Shown in pieces: positions 1 to 8,315 of a stretch of 64,000 nt of DNA. Source of the DNA: Planctomycetota bacterium (lineage in GTDB: Bacteria > Planctomycetota > Planctomycetia > Pirellulales > Lacipirellulaceae); the NCBI GenBank assembly GCA_029781135.1, contig JAKOXH010000016.1, positions 39,057 to 103,056 of the forward strand, given 5' to 3'. The notes below the pieces were generated by a model. That model had not been told where the DNA came from. It made no database searches and saw only the letters and a list, made by a program, of their open reading frames with translations. A program made the position numbers and the translations under genes. Positions within the stretch are counted from its first letter, which is position 1. Each line of letters begins with the position of its first letter.

Positions 1-47
1 GAGCGTGGAGTTCGAGGTACGTTAGGCAGGCGGCCCGATTCGAAGTT

Positions 48-2141
48 ATGTCTCGAGTTCGCAGCACAATTCGAAGCCGTTGGCCAGCACTCGCCGTGCT
101 GGTGGCCATCGTGGCTGCGCCGTTTGCGAATCGCGCGATCGCCGGCGAATATCCGTCGGAGGAATGGTCGCCGAATTCAGTGGCAGTTGGGATGCCCACG
201 TCGCCGGATGCTGGCTTGCTACGCGTGGCGACGTTGCCGCCGCCACCCACGCCAACGTCAAATGACATCACTTGCGATGCCGTTGGGCCGGTGTTTCCGA
301 CATTCGCGCCGCAATTGCCGCCGACCGATACCGTGCGGATTGCTTCGGCCCCAGTTTTTGGCGCGCCACCAATTCAAGAGGATGGCTGGCCCGAACGGCC
401 GGTCGTTGGCACAACGCCTGTATGTCTGCCAGTCGATAGCGCGCCGACATGTAACCCGTGGCGGCCGCATTCATCATTCTTACCCAGCCTCGGTCGATAC
501 GGCCTTATTGCGCCGCGTACTCCCGGCGTTGAATCGGTTCACTCGGCCTACGTGGTGGCGCCGCCCTGCCGACCGTCCGCGCCTTGTGCCAACTTGTTCC
601 AACCGCCGCCATGCGCCGATGGTGGGGCATGCGGACCGGGCGGCTGTGTGTCTACACCAACTGGCTCAGCGACCACAAGCGTGGGTGGAAACGTGGCTCA
701 AACACCGCCGCCATGTGCCCCGCCCGGCGGTGATCGTCCGCCGTGCATCGATCCGCGTGCCCAAGTTTCGCCGTATGACCCGGGTGACTTTTCGCCTGAT
801 CCTTGTGGCGGCAACCCGTATGACCCGTGCGCTGCTCAAGGCGTGTACGGCGACAAACATCTGAATCCAACTCAGCGGCCGCTGATTGAGTGGGGCATGC
901 CGTTTTATGACACCGGCCCGGTGCCGCCGCCATCACTAGAGTTTGGGCCAACCAATCCCTCGTTGCCGCGGTTCTATCTTTACGGCGACTACCGCTCCGC
1001 CGCGGCCTACAACGACCAAAATGGCGTCGACAAAGGCGTTCTCGCCCAGCGGTTGAATTTGGAATGGGACTTGTGGATTACGTCGACCGAGCGGTTCCAC
1101 ATGTTCACCGGCCCGCTGCAACGCGGCAACAACTTCCAACGCGTGGAATTCAACGACGGCGACGCCGAGTTCTTCAACGAGATGGATTTCTTCAACGCCG
1201 ATACCGATACCGCCTTTTTTGAAGGCGATTTAGGCTACATGCTCGGCGGTTGGACGGGCAAGTACGCCCAGTTCGATATGCCGTTCACGGTCGGTCTCAT
1301 TCCGCTGCTGTTTCAGAACGGCGTGTGGATGGAGGACGCGATCGTTGGGGCCGCCGCCACGATTCCGGCGCGCAATAATCCCTATCTCGACTGGTCGAAT
1401 TACGATATTACGTTTTTTGCCGGCTTCGATCAGGTCACTAGCCCCGCGTTTGACGACAACCCGGGGGGCCCCCATGTATTTGGTGCCACCACGTTCATTG
1501 AAGCGAAGGGCGGCTACATCGAAGTGGGCTACGCCTACCTCGACGACAGTGACAACGTTGGCCGTAGTTACAGCAACGTCGGCATCTCGTACACCCGCCG
1601 CTATCTCAACTTGCTTTCCAACTCGATGCGGGTGATTCTCAACTCGGGCCAAAGCGGCCCCACCGATGAACGCACCGCCAACGGCGTGCTATTGATTGCC
1701 GAGAACTCGTTCCTCACGCCCTGGCCGTACAACGTGATTCCGTACATCAATGTGTGGACGGGCATCGACAATCCGCAATCGGTGGCCCGCGCCGGTGCCG
1801 CCGGTGGCGTGCTGCGCAACACGGGCATTTTGTTCGAGTCGGACAACCTCACCGGCTACCCCACGCTCGATGCCACGGCCGCAAATACCTATGGTGCCGC
1901 GTTCGGCCTCGATCTGTTGTCGCCCGAGTTTACGCATCAACTGGTTTTGGAGGCTGCCATTGTGGAAGTCTACGGCGACCCCGATCTCCGCAATGCCGCC
2001 GGCAACGAGTTCGGCCTCGGGGCGCGCTACCAGGTGCCCCTTTCGAACGCCACGCTACTGCGATTCGACGCGATGCATGGCTTCCTGCAAAACGCCGACG
2101 ATGTCAGCGGCATCCGGGCCGAATTCCGCTGGAAGTTCTAG
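48..2141 (+). CDS. Exported outer-membrane beta-barrel (porin-like) protein
   Basis: The 697-residue product begins with a signal peptide: basic start, hydrophobic core around residues 13-30 and a likely cleavage after AIAG. Residues about 33-270 are rich in proline and cysteine with many PPC and CGG motifs, so this part probably forms a disulfide-bonded surface or periplasmic region. From about residue 280 to the end the sequence alternates aromatic and polar residues like amphipathic beta strands, and the last residue is Phe (FRWKF), which fits an outer-membrane barrel end. I infer a planctomycete barrel of the porin/BBP7 kind. Substrate unknown. It converges on the redox operon, with only 4 bases between the two stop codons. 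Exact family not identified. Confidence 0.7.
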   Translation: MSRVRSTIRSRWPALAVLVAIVAAPFANRAIAGEYPSEEWSPNSVAVGMPTSPDAGLLRVATLPPPPTPTSNDITCDAVGPVFPTFAPQLPPTDTVRIASAPVFGAPPIQEDGWPERPVVGTTPVCLPVDSAPTCNPWRPHSSFLPSLGRYGLIAPRTPGVESVHSAYVVAPPCRPSAPCANLFQPPPCADGGACGPGGCVSTPTGSATTSVGGNVAQTPPPCAPPGGDRPPCIDPRAQVSPYDPGDFSPDPCGGNPYDPCAAQGVYGDKHLNPTQRPLIEWGMPFYDTGPVPPPSLEFGPTNPSLPRFYLYGDYRSAAAYNDQNGVDKGVLAQRLNLEWDLWITSTERFHMFTGPLQRGNNFQRVEFNDGDAEFFNEMDFFNADTDTAFFEGDLGYMLGGWTGKYAQFDMPFTVGLIPLLFQNGVWMEDAIVGAAATIPARNNPYLDWSNYDITFFAGFDQVTSPAFDDNPGGPHVFGATTFIEAKGGYIEVGYAYLDDSDNVGRSYSNVGISYTRRYLNLLSNSMRVILNSGQSGPTDERTANGVLLIAENSFLTPWPYNVIPYINVWTGIDNPQSVARAGAAGGVLRNTGILFESDNLTGYPTLDATAANTYGAAFGLDLLSPEFTHQLVLEAAIVEVYGDPDLRNAAGNEFGLGARYQVPLSNATLLRFDAMHGFLQNADDVSGIRAEFRWKF

Positions 2142-2145
2142 CCGT

Positions 2146-4368
2146 TCAGCGAGCCGGGGCGTCCCCGCCCCCGGCCGACGCATGGTTGCGGTTCCCAATC
2201 CGCCATCCGCGATCCGAAATCCGCAATTGCGCCGGCGGCTGCTTATCGCTACTTTGTGGAGCGGCAACGTGCCACGACTCAACCGCCTCCACATGATAAT
2301 TGTGGCACGATTGGCAACTATCGCCGGCTGCGGTGTGCGTGTGGCACTCAGCACATTGCCGCTTGGTGATTGGTTTGAAGTCGCCGACGAAATGGCGGGG
2401 GTCGTTATCGGCGTAGGCCGTCACTGCGATGGCTGCATCCTCCACCGCATGGCAGCTCGCGCAGTCGTTCAATTGCGGCAATACCAAATGCGGTTCGTGC
2501 GTGAATTTCGTGAAGCCGCGCTGCGATTGCACGTTCGATGTCGCGCGCCAATTGACGACCATAGTATCGGCACCCGTCTGCTCGATGCTGTGGCACGTTG
2601 CACACAAACCAGGGGCGGTCAACTTGGTGAGTTCCTTGAACATCGCGAGCGCGATTGGCCGTTGTTCGAGGTGGGGTGTGCTGGCCAATAATTCGATCCA
2701 AGCGGTCAAAACGGGATCTGCATGCACGGCCGGTTGGTAACGAATGGTGAAAGTTGTCTCATCACGCGACCAAGTTCCGGTAGGGCCGTAGGGAAGCGAT
2801 GTTTTTGCCAGCTTGACCGCCGGCGGCGTGGTTGAATTTGTCTTGATTGTTGGGCCAACCCATTCCGCCGCACCCCGCAAGGTATCCAGCGACAAACCCG
2901 CGGTCAGCGTCGCTGCCTTGGCCTTCGTCACGTCGCGGCCGAGCGACGCGGAGAGACGTTCCCGAACAGCCATCGCTCCACGTGAGCCGATATCCGCCAG
3001 TAGTGATCGTATCGCCGCGCCCAAACTCGCCGCCGCGGCAAGCTGTTCCTTGTTCTTTGGATCGACATCTTGAAACTCGAACGCAGCTCCCAATTTGCTA
3101 ATTGCTGCGGCACCCGCCGGATCACCCAACAAAAGCAATTTCATTGTCGCGGGTAGCCGCCCATCAAAATCACCAGTCGCCGCAGCAGGCCAAGTGCCAA
3201 TATCGTAGCCACCCATTTTCAATGCTTCCCTATCCATGATCGGCAGCGTGAACATCGCGACGCCACGGCCGATGCTTGTGGCGATCTTCTCATCGTGGCA
3301 CGATGCGCAGGCAGTTTCATAGCTTAACGTGCGTGCGACCGCGCCTGAACTATCTGTTACATGGCACACACGGCAATCGAATGCCTGTTTCTTCTCCACG
3401 AAATGCTTGCCGCGGTGGGATGCGTGGTTGAACGCAATCGGCGATCGCCGCACATAGGGCCATGTGCCAAAATCGGGGTGATCGGCGGAAAAGCTGCGGT
3501 AGCGTTGCTGGTGACACGCCTGGCAGGCGTCATCGGCGATCGCCGTCAGATCCGCTTTCGCCCCGTGATGTTCGCGGTGGCAAGCCGCGCAAGCAATTGG
3601 TTTCGCCGCGTCCGCATACATAGCCGAGTCGTCCCGGCTCGGCGTCACAGGAACGTCAGACAGTTCTGCGGACACCGGCCGCACACTCCCCGCCGAGACG
3701 GCCTGGCTATTTACGGTATCAGCCGCCGCAGGCACGGCATTCTGCCTGCCGCTCTTGAGTTGCTCCAATGTGCGTAACGGCAGATTGTGCGCCCTCAACG
3801 ACAGGTCTTTGGCGATCGATTTCGCATGGCAGTTCATGCACAACTGCGACTGGGTGGGCAGGCTGTTGTCTGTGGCCACGAGTGATACAACCCAACCCGT
3901 CACGTTTTGCGTTGCGGCAGGATGGCAGGCCCCGCAACTGGCCGACTTGCCGTCGGCATTTTCCAGAATTTGGGCATGCTGCTGTGCCAGAGCACCGGGA
4001 CGAAGCGCGTGTTCTCGCCAGTTGCCGCAAAGCAAAATAGCGATGCTGCCCAGCGCGGCAATCGCGCACGTAGCGACGAACAGCCGGCGCCTCGCTCGCA
4101 GGCTTCGCACGGGCCGACACTTCTGCACGCGTCCACAACGACCTTCCGGTGTCGGTCCTTCGTCGCACGGCCCGCCGCGCAGCGCGGAACGATTGCATTG
4201 CCAGCGGCCGCTGTCGCGCTTTGGTGAGCATTCGGCCAGGGTAGGGCAGCGGCCGCGCGCAGTCGGGCCGGCCGCGCACGCATGGCCGGCCGCCGCCAAT
4301 CCACAGACCCACGGCTGGTTCGGCCGTTCGTATTGATTCGCCGCCTCGTGCGGCCCCGGCTCGGTCAC
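2146..4368 (-). CDS. Decaheme cytochrome c with N-terminal eight-cysteine extension
   Basis: The 740-residue protein carries ten CxxCH heme c motifs (CGACH, CMNCH, CAACH, CQACH, CRVCH, CASCH, CATCH, CASCH, CAECH, CQSCH). Three come in close pairs. Before them lies a single membrane segment at about residues 96-114 preceded by an Arg-rich stretch, so the hemes should face the periplasm and the first 90 residues the cytoplasm. Those 90 residues hold two copies of a four-cysteine unit (C22, C31, C41, C47 and C58, C68, C78, C84), each containing GPTxxGRC. The GTG start overlaps the stop of the cytochrome b-like gene by 4 bases (GTGA), so the two are translationally coupled. It is the last gene of the operon and probably the terminal electron carrier or reductase. 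The last 20 or so residues (LRISDRGWRIG) are encoded by a dispersed repeat. Substrate not identifiable. Confidence 0.85.
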   Translation of the reverse strand: MTEPGPHEAANQYERPNQPWVCGLAAAGHACAAGPTARGRCPTLAECSPKRDSGRWQCNRSALRGGPCDEGPTPEGRCGRVQKCRPVRSLRARRRLFVATCAIAALGSIAILLCGNWREHALRPGALAQQHAQILENADGKSASCGACHPAATQNVTGWVVSLVATDNSLPTQSQLCMNCHAKSIAKDLSLRAHNLPLRTLEQLKSGRQNAVPAAADTVNSQAVSAGSVRPVSAELSDVPVTPSRDDSAMYADAAKPIACAACHREHHGAKADLTAIADDACQACHQQRYRSFSADHPDFGTWPYVRRSPIAFNHASHRGKHFVEKKQAFDCRVCHVTDSSGAVARTLSYETACASCHDEKIATSIGRGVAMFTLPIMDREALKMGGYDIGTWPAAATGDFDGRLPATMKLLLLGDPAGAAAISKLGAAFEFQDVDPKNKEQLAAAASLGAAIRSLLADIGSRGAMAVRERLSASLGRDVTKAKAATLTAGLSLDTLRGAAEWVGPTIKTNSTTPPAVKLAKTSLPYGPTGTWSRDETTFTIRYQPAVHADPVLTAWIELLASTPHLEQRPIALAMFKELTKLTAPGLCATCHSIEQTGADTMVVNWRATSNVQSQRGFTKFTHEPHLVLPQLNDCASCHAVEDAAIAVTAYADNDPRHFVGDFKPITKRQCAECHTHTAAGDSCQSCHNYHVEAVESWHVAAPQSSDKQPPAQLRISDRGWRIGNRNHASAGGGDAPAR
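2194..2229. repeat. AATCCGCCATCCGCGATCCG-type repeat at a gene end
   Basis: CCCAATCCGCCATCCGCGAT and CCGAAATCCGCAATTG. In frame it encodes the residues LRISDRGWRIGN close to the C terminus of the decaheme protein. Confidence 0.8.
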
Positions 4369-5204
4369 AATCCACCTCCGAAGGCCGTAGCCATCAGGCC
4401 GTGGAGCGAAGCCGCGAGCACGAGCGCGTACGTCAAGCCGATGTGGACGAACAGCCAGTATTTCAAGAGTCCTTGGCGTGCCCCATGAAAATCGAGTTCG
4501 TCTTTTCGCCGCACGAGTGCGAACAGTTTTTCACACGCCTTGCGTTCGGGTTCCGAAAGGTATCGCTGCAAATGCTGCATGTCGGCCAGGAGCGACTTGC
4601 GGCGAGATGTCGTCGGCCGCAAGAAGTACTTCACGCCGCGTGGTAGTCGAAAGAAGCCGTACATTTGTGCGCTGTAGAAATCGGCGAGCGTCGTGGTACC
4701 CGATGCCGCGACCGATTCGATCACCGTCTCATTTGCCTGCCATTGCATTCGGCGGCGGAGCGCTGGAATTCGCTCGAAGGTGACCTCGTCGCCAACTCGC
4801 GCGAGCTGACCCGGAATTGTCCGCGTCCAATACAACCCGAATAATCCGCTGAGCATGGTCGATGCATAAAGTGCGAAGAGTGATGTTTCAAAAATGCCCG
4901 TCGGCCAGTGCCAGCCAGTGTGCAGCGCGAAAACGCCGATGCTGCCCAACCCCACATATAGGTGCCACTGCAGCCATGTCGACGAGGTGCCCAGCGGCAG
5001 GAACGGCACCTTTTTGCGAATGTTGTAAAGCGCCAAGAAGAACACCGCAGCGATCATGATGTAGCCGGTTTCATGTGCCACAGGTTGCAGGTTGCGCTCC
5101 CGCGTGCGCACCCACAGCCAGACCAGCGCCAGCGCCACCATGAGGAGGCCGCTGTTACGAATTCGCCTTTTCCAAAAGCTCCTGACCACGTCAAACAATC
5201 CCAA
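4365..5204 (-). CDS. Cytochrome b-like integral membrane protein of the redox operon
   Basis: A 279-residue protein with about five hydrophobic helices: residues 20-32, 47-62, 80-98, 108-125 and 250-275. Histidines sit inside or beside helices (HETGY near 44, WHLYVG near 81, LHTGWHW near 95-99, FVHIG and SLHG near the C terminus), as expected for b-type heme ligands. This resembles cytochrome b561 or ferric-reductase-type proteins, and I infer transmembrane electron transfer between the cytoplasmic ferredoxin-like subunit and the periplasmic multiheme cytochromes. The start is uncertain: the first frame-compatible starts are TTG at 5204 or 5198 and GTG at 5189, and the first two lie inside a dispersed AATC-type repeat. 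Exact family not certain. Confidence 0.7.
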   Translation of the reverse strand: MGLFDVVRSFWKRRIRNSGLLMVALALVWLWVRTRERNLQPVAHETGYIMIAAVFFLALYNIRKKVPFLPLGTSSTWLQWHLYVGLGSIGVFALHTGWHWPTGIFETSLFALYASTMLSGLFGLYWTRTIPGQLARVGDEVTFERIPALRRRMQWQANETVIESVAASGTTTLADFYSAQMYGFFRLPRGVKYFLRPTTSRRKSLLADMQHLQRYLSEPERKACEKLFALVRRKDELDFHGARQGLLKYWLFVHIGLTYALVLAASLHGLMATAFGGGL

Positions 5205-5230
5205 ATCACAAATCGTAAATCCCGAATTGC
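5192..5230. repeat. AATCCCAAATCACAAATC-type repeat at gene start
   Basis: CAATCCCAAATCACAAATCG followed by TAAATCCCGAATTGC. It covers the gap between the cNMP/ferredoxin gene and the cytochrome b-like gene and the first possible start codons of the latter. Confidence 0.8.
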
Positions 5231-5243
5231 AGACGCAATTTCT

Positions 5244-6992
5244 CTATCTTCCAAGCCACGCCGAAACCTGTTCCACCTTGCCCATGTCGATTCTCACCAA
5301 GGCATCATGGGGACACGCAGCCTGGCACGCGGGGCCGGTAAGTTGGCCGGTGCAGTAGTCGCACTTGGTTGCTTTGAGGATCGGCAGTTGAGTTGCTTCA
5401 TCGATGTAAATCGCGCCGCTCGGTTCGCGAATCTCGACCATGCGAATCGCGTCGTATGGGCAACTATTGGCACACGTGCTACAGCCAATGCAAGTGTGGT
5501 CATCGATTCGCACGGTGCCGACGTCGGTATCGCGCGCGATCGCACCGGTCGGGCAGCCAATCATGCACACCGGGTCGACGCAGTGCATGCACGCGTTGGC
5601 GATCATTACCTGGTGGTGCGTTGGTCCCTGGCGAACGAAGCGTGGATTGTTGTCATGAGTTGTGGCACATGCTCGTACGCAGTCATCGCAGCGCGTACAG
5701 CGTTCCAAATCGATGAGCATAGTCTGCGTACCGTTCAAAAACCGATGATCGGCGAGGAAATCGAGCAGGCTGGAATCAAGGGGAGCGGCGGTGTCGCCGA
5801 CGGCGATTACGGATTGGGGATTGCGGATTGCGGATTGGTCTTCCTTGTCCCCAGTTTGCATTTTGCATTTTACATTTTGCAATTTGCAATTCGGGAACAC
5901 CTGTTGCAGCACCACGTCTGCGGGAATTTTCAGCACATCCACATAGCCGATAGCTCGTAGCGAGTTCTGCCACGCGACATCGCCGTTGCCGTCGAACATG
6001 GCTGCCATTTCGGCCAAGCCGAAAACGTGGCCTTTGCCAATGTAAGCCAGCGTGCGATGACCGTGGCCGTATCGTTGGCTTACGCGGGCAAAGCCCGAGC
6101 GAATGAGAAACAAACCGGTTGGCCGATCGCCTTCGGCCGCGATAAGTGGTTCCGCGGCGATTTGCTCGGCCGCCTCGCGACGACGCTGGGCACCGAAATC
6201 GGCATACCAGTCGAAGTTGCCGTACGATTCGAACTGCGTCGCGGCAACAACTGTATCTAACTGCGGACCGGGTAAGTCTCTTAGCAACTCCGTTTCCCGA
6301 AGATGGGCGCGCAGGCTGTTTTCACGGTAAAGCCGTTCCACATGAGTACGAATCGCCGGTGTGCGGCGCATGAGATCGCGCAGGCCCTGCCAGCGAATTT
6401 CCAGGAGCGTCGCCTTTCCCTCGGCCAGCACGGTTGCCGTTCGAGGCGTGCGCGTCATGGCCGCGAGTTCGCCAAAAATCTCACCAGTGCCGAGCCGCGC
6501 GGTGCCCGTTGTGGAAAGTAGCTGCGGCACATCCTGCACGAACACGCGCGGCGTGCCTTCAGCAGGGTCGTGACGAATGCTCGCGCCGTTGGCCGCCGGT
6601 TTTATTTCAGCGCGCCGCCTGACTTCCGGCAGACGCGAGTTGTGCCACAACTGGGCAATCGCCTGCCGCCAAGTTCGCCGGGGACGTTCCGCCCGGCCTA
6701 ACAATTTTGGGCTCAGTCGTTCGAGTGCGACGCGCACCGTGCCCGCGAGAACTAGGAACGCACTGTGGCCATAGTCGCCCTCACGCACGATGAGATCCCC
6801 AGGCTCGTACCGCACGATGCGCGTGTCGCCCTGCAAGATTCCACGTAACGGCAGCGTCGGCGGAAACGTGCGCGCGTCGATGCGGCAAAACGGTTCGATC
6901 TTCAGCAAATAGTTGACGTCGCCATCGGTCATGCGACCAAAGGGCTCGTCCCAGCGCTGCGGCCGCGGAATGGCGATCTCTAATTCGGGCAT
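5244..6992 (-). CDS. Double cNMP-binding domain protein fused to a four-cluster ferredoxin
   Basis: The 582-residue protein has two CRP-type cyclic-nucleotide-binding domains. The first (about 45-215) keeps a good phosphate-binding cassette at 173-187 (FGELAAMTRTPRTAT) but is split by an insert at about 95-155. The second (about 235-365) has a degenerate cassette. After a linker at 366-397 comes a ferredoxin module with sixteen cysteines in four groups (432/435/438/442, 468/471/476/480, 501/504/507/511, 544/547/556/560), the pattern of HybA/DmsB/NrfC-type subunits with four [4Fe-4S] clusters. It has no signal peptide and is probably cytoplasmic. The start is placed at ATG 6992; a longer frame to 7085 would run through a palindromic repeat. 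I infer a cNMP-gated electron-transfer subunit. Confidence 0.85.
   Translation of the reverse strand: MPELEIAIPRPQRWDEPFGRMTDGDVNYLLKIEPFCRIDARTFPPTLPLRGILQGDTRIVRYEPGDLIVREGDYGHSAFLVLAGTVRVALERLSPKLLGRAERPRRTWRQAIAQLWHNSRLPEVRRRAEIKPAANGASIRHDPAEGTPRVFVQDVPQLLSTTGTARLGTGEIFGELAAMTRTPRTATVLAEGKATLLEIRWQGLRDLMRRTPAIRTHVERLYRENSLRAHLRETELLRDLPGPQLDTVVAATQFESYGNFDWYADFGAQRRREAAEQIAAEPLIAAEGDRPTGLFLIRSGFARVSQRYGHGHRTLAYIGKGHVFGLAEMAAMFDGNGDVAWQNSLRAIGYVDVLKIPADVVLQQVFPNCKLQNVKCKMQTGDKEDQSAIRNPQSVIAVGDTAAPLDSSLLDFLADHRFLNGTQTMLIDLERCTRCDDCVRACATTHDNNPRFVRQGPTHHQVMIANACMHCVDPVCMIGCPTGAIARDTDVGTVRIDDHTCIGCSTCANSCPYDAIRMVEIREPSGAIYIDEATQLPILKATKCDYCTGQLTGPACQAACPHDALVRIDMGKVEQVSAWLGR
5805..5895. repeat. 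AATCCGC/TTTGCATT-type repeat inside the cNMP/ferredoxin gene
   Basis: GATTACGGATTGGGGATTGC plus CGGATTGCGGATTGG (5805-5838), then CAGTTTGCATTTTGCATTTT and more (5852-5895). In frame it encodes the linker at residues about 366-397 (CKLQNVKCKMQ and SAIRNPQSVIAVG). Confidence 0.88.
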
Positions 6993-7044
6993 GGGTGGTT
7001 TCGCAGCGAGATTAAGTGGCGCTGAAGCCGAAAACAATTGACGA

Positions 7045-7154
7045 CAAAGAGTGGGAGAGTAGGAGAGTGGGAGAGGGGGAGACAAGGAGACTCGCCTGGA
7101 GACGCCGTTTCATCGAATCTCCCCCTCTCCTTATCTCCCCCTCTCCCACTCTTT
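7045..7154. repeat. Purine/pyrimidine inverted repeat upstream of the cNMP/ferredoxin gene
   Basis: Left purine arm 7045-7090 (AAAGAGTGGGAGAGTAGGAG, then GGGGGAGACAAGGAGA), right pyrimidine arm about 7117-7154 (TCTCCCCCTCTCCTTATCTC, then CTCTCCCACTCTTT). The core GGGGGAGACAAGGAGA is shared with the copy at 49987-50054. It separates the tetraheme gene from the cNMP/ferredoxin gene. Confidence 0.85.
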
Positions 7155-7187
7155 TACGATTAATTCAATGTCCCACCGCGCTGTCCA

Positions 7188-8264
7188 TCAGTTCTTATAT
7201 TGGGTCGGTTGTGGCAGCAGTGGATCGACCGGCGCTAGCCGCGCGGCATCGGCGTGCAACGCAAACTCGTTTGCCGCTTTGCTGACGGCATCGGCCGCCG
7301 CGTTGATGGCCATTTGGTTTCCCAGCCGCAGTTCCACCGTGGCCACGGCATCCAACGCTTGCTGCACCAAGGGATCATTGACCAAATTCTGCACTTCAAG
7401 AAGGCGTTTCTTCATGCGGGCCGCACGTTGGGCGCTCGTGATACCGAACGATGCCTTCTCGGTTGCCATCGCCACCGCGCGCAGGCTATATTCCAAATCC
7501 GTCATCACTCCCACGACGTACAACTTGCGCAGTTCTTCCGGCGTCGTCGATGCATTTACCTTGCCGCCGGTGCGGGCGAAGTTGTGCCGCACTTTGCCTT
7601 GTGACCATGCGACGAGCTCGAACTCGGCACTGCCCGCCAAATGGCCGCCAACGTTCACCAACTTCTCGTTCGGTACCGTGTGACAGTCATAGCACTGCCG
7701 CGCGATGAGATAGACATTGTGCGGATTGTTCATGCCCTGCGCGATGCTATCGGTGACTCGCTTCTCGCGGTGTGTCGGCGTTTCCATCTCTCGCGTGACC
7801 TTCTCGCCACCGTAATCGGCATGCAATTTCAGCCAACTGAGTGCGCCGCCGTGGCATGATTCACATGAAACACCCGCCACCACGCGTTCGCGGCCTTCTT
7901 GGGTTTGCAGTGTGTAATGGCATTGTGTACACACCTTGTTGCGCTTGATCGACGAAACGTTGAGTTTGTCGGCAATTTCTTTGGCCCGTGGTTTACGGTG
8001 CAATTCCTCGAACGTGGCGAAGTGCGGCGTCTGCATCCACTGCTTTACCTCGTTTTCGTGACACTTCGCGCACTCATCCGAACCGACGATCTTGGCCGCA
8101 TCGGGAATCATCGGGCCCGTAGTCGACTCTTCAGCGAAGCTTGCCAGTGGACTCGCACAGAGTCCAACCACCATAAAAAAGCAGACCTCACACAAAGGCG
8201 CAAAGGCGCGAAGGCATCTGCGTTTGAAGTTGATCCGATAGTACTTTGACCCGGGAAACGACAT
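7188..8264 (-). CDS. Tetraheme cytochrome c (cytochrome c554-like)
   Basis: The 358-residue protein has four CxxCH motifs, at residues 65 (CAKCH), 112 (CTQCH), 134 (CESCH) and 191 (CYDCH). The spacing is like tetraheme cytochrome c554-type proteins, which carry electrons in nitrogen-compound oxidation or reduction. The C-terminal 150 residues are helical and free of hemes. The N terminus has KRR followed by a hydrophobic stretch to about residue 44 (ASFA), so it is exported. The middle of this signal peptide (LRAFAPLCEV) is encoded by a dispersed palindromic repeat, and a shorter start at Met31 would lack the basic residues. It is the second gene of the redox operon, between the flavin reductase and the cNMP/ferredoxin gene. 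Confidence 0.85.
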   Translation of the reverse strand: MSFPGSKYYRINFKRRCLRAFAPLCEVCFFMVVGLCASPLASFAEESTTGPMIPDAAKIVGSDECAKCHENEVKQWMQTPHFATFEELHRKPRAKEIADKLNVSSIKRNKVCTQCHYTLQTQEGRERVVAGVSCESCHGGALSWLKLHADYGGEKVTREMETPTHREKRVTDSIAQGMNNPHNVYLIARQCYDCHTVPNEKLVNVGGHLAGSAEFELVAWSQGKVRHNFARTGGKVNASTTPEELRKLYVVGVMTDLEYSLRAVAMATEKASFGITSAQRAARMKKRLLEVQNLVNDPLVQQALDAVATVELRLGNQMAINAAADAVSKAANEFALHADAARLAPVDPLLPQPTQYKN

Positions 8265-8305
8265 GTTCTTAACTTCCTTCGCGTCTTAGCGCCTTTGCGT
8301 GAGGT
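8185..8305. repeat. CTCACACAAAGGCGC...GCGCCTTTGCGTGAG palindromic element
   Basis: Left arm 8185-8214, right arm 8276-8305, close to mirror copies, with the 61 bases between them including the start codon of the tetraheme cytochrome. The left arm is translated as the signal peptide middle. Same family as 62586-62687. Confidence 0.88.
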
Positions 8306-8315
8306 CGATTTCGTA

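Noticed and set aside
3618..3645. Copy of the GCCGACCC palindrome in the decaheme gene
   Set aside because: GCCGAG and CTCGGC arms are present and in frame, but the match to the family is too short to separate from chance.
7017..7085. N-terminal extension of the cNMP/ferredoxin protein
   Set aside because: The first 31 codons would be encoded by the purine/pyrimidine palindrome; the internal ATG 6992 begins protein-like sequence.
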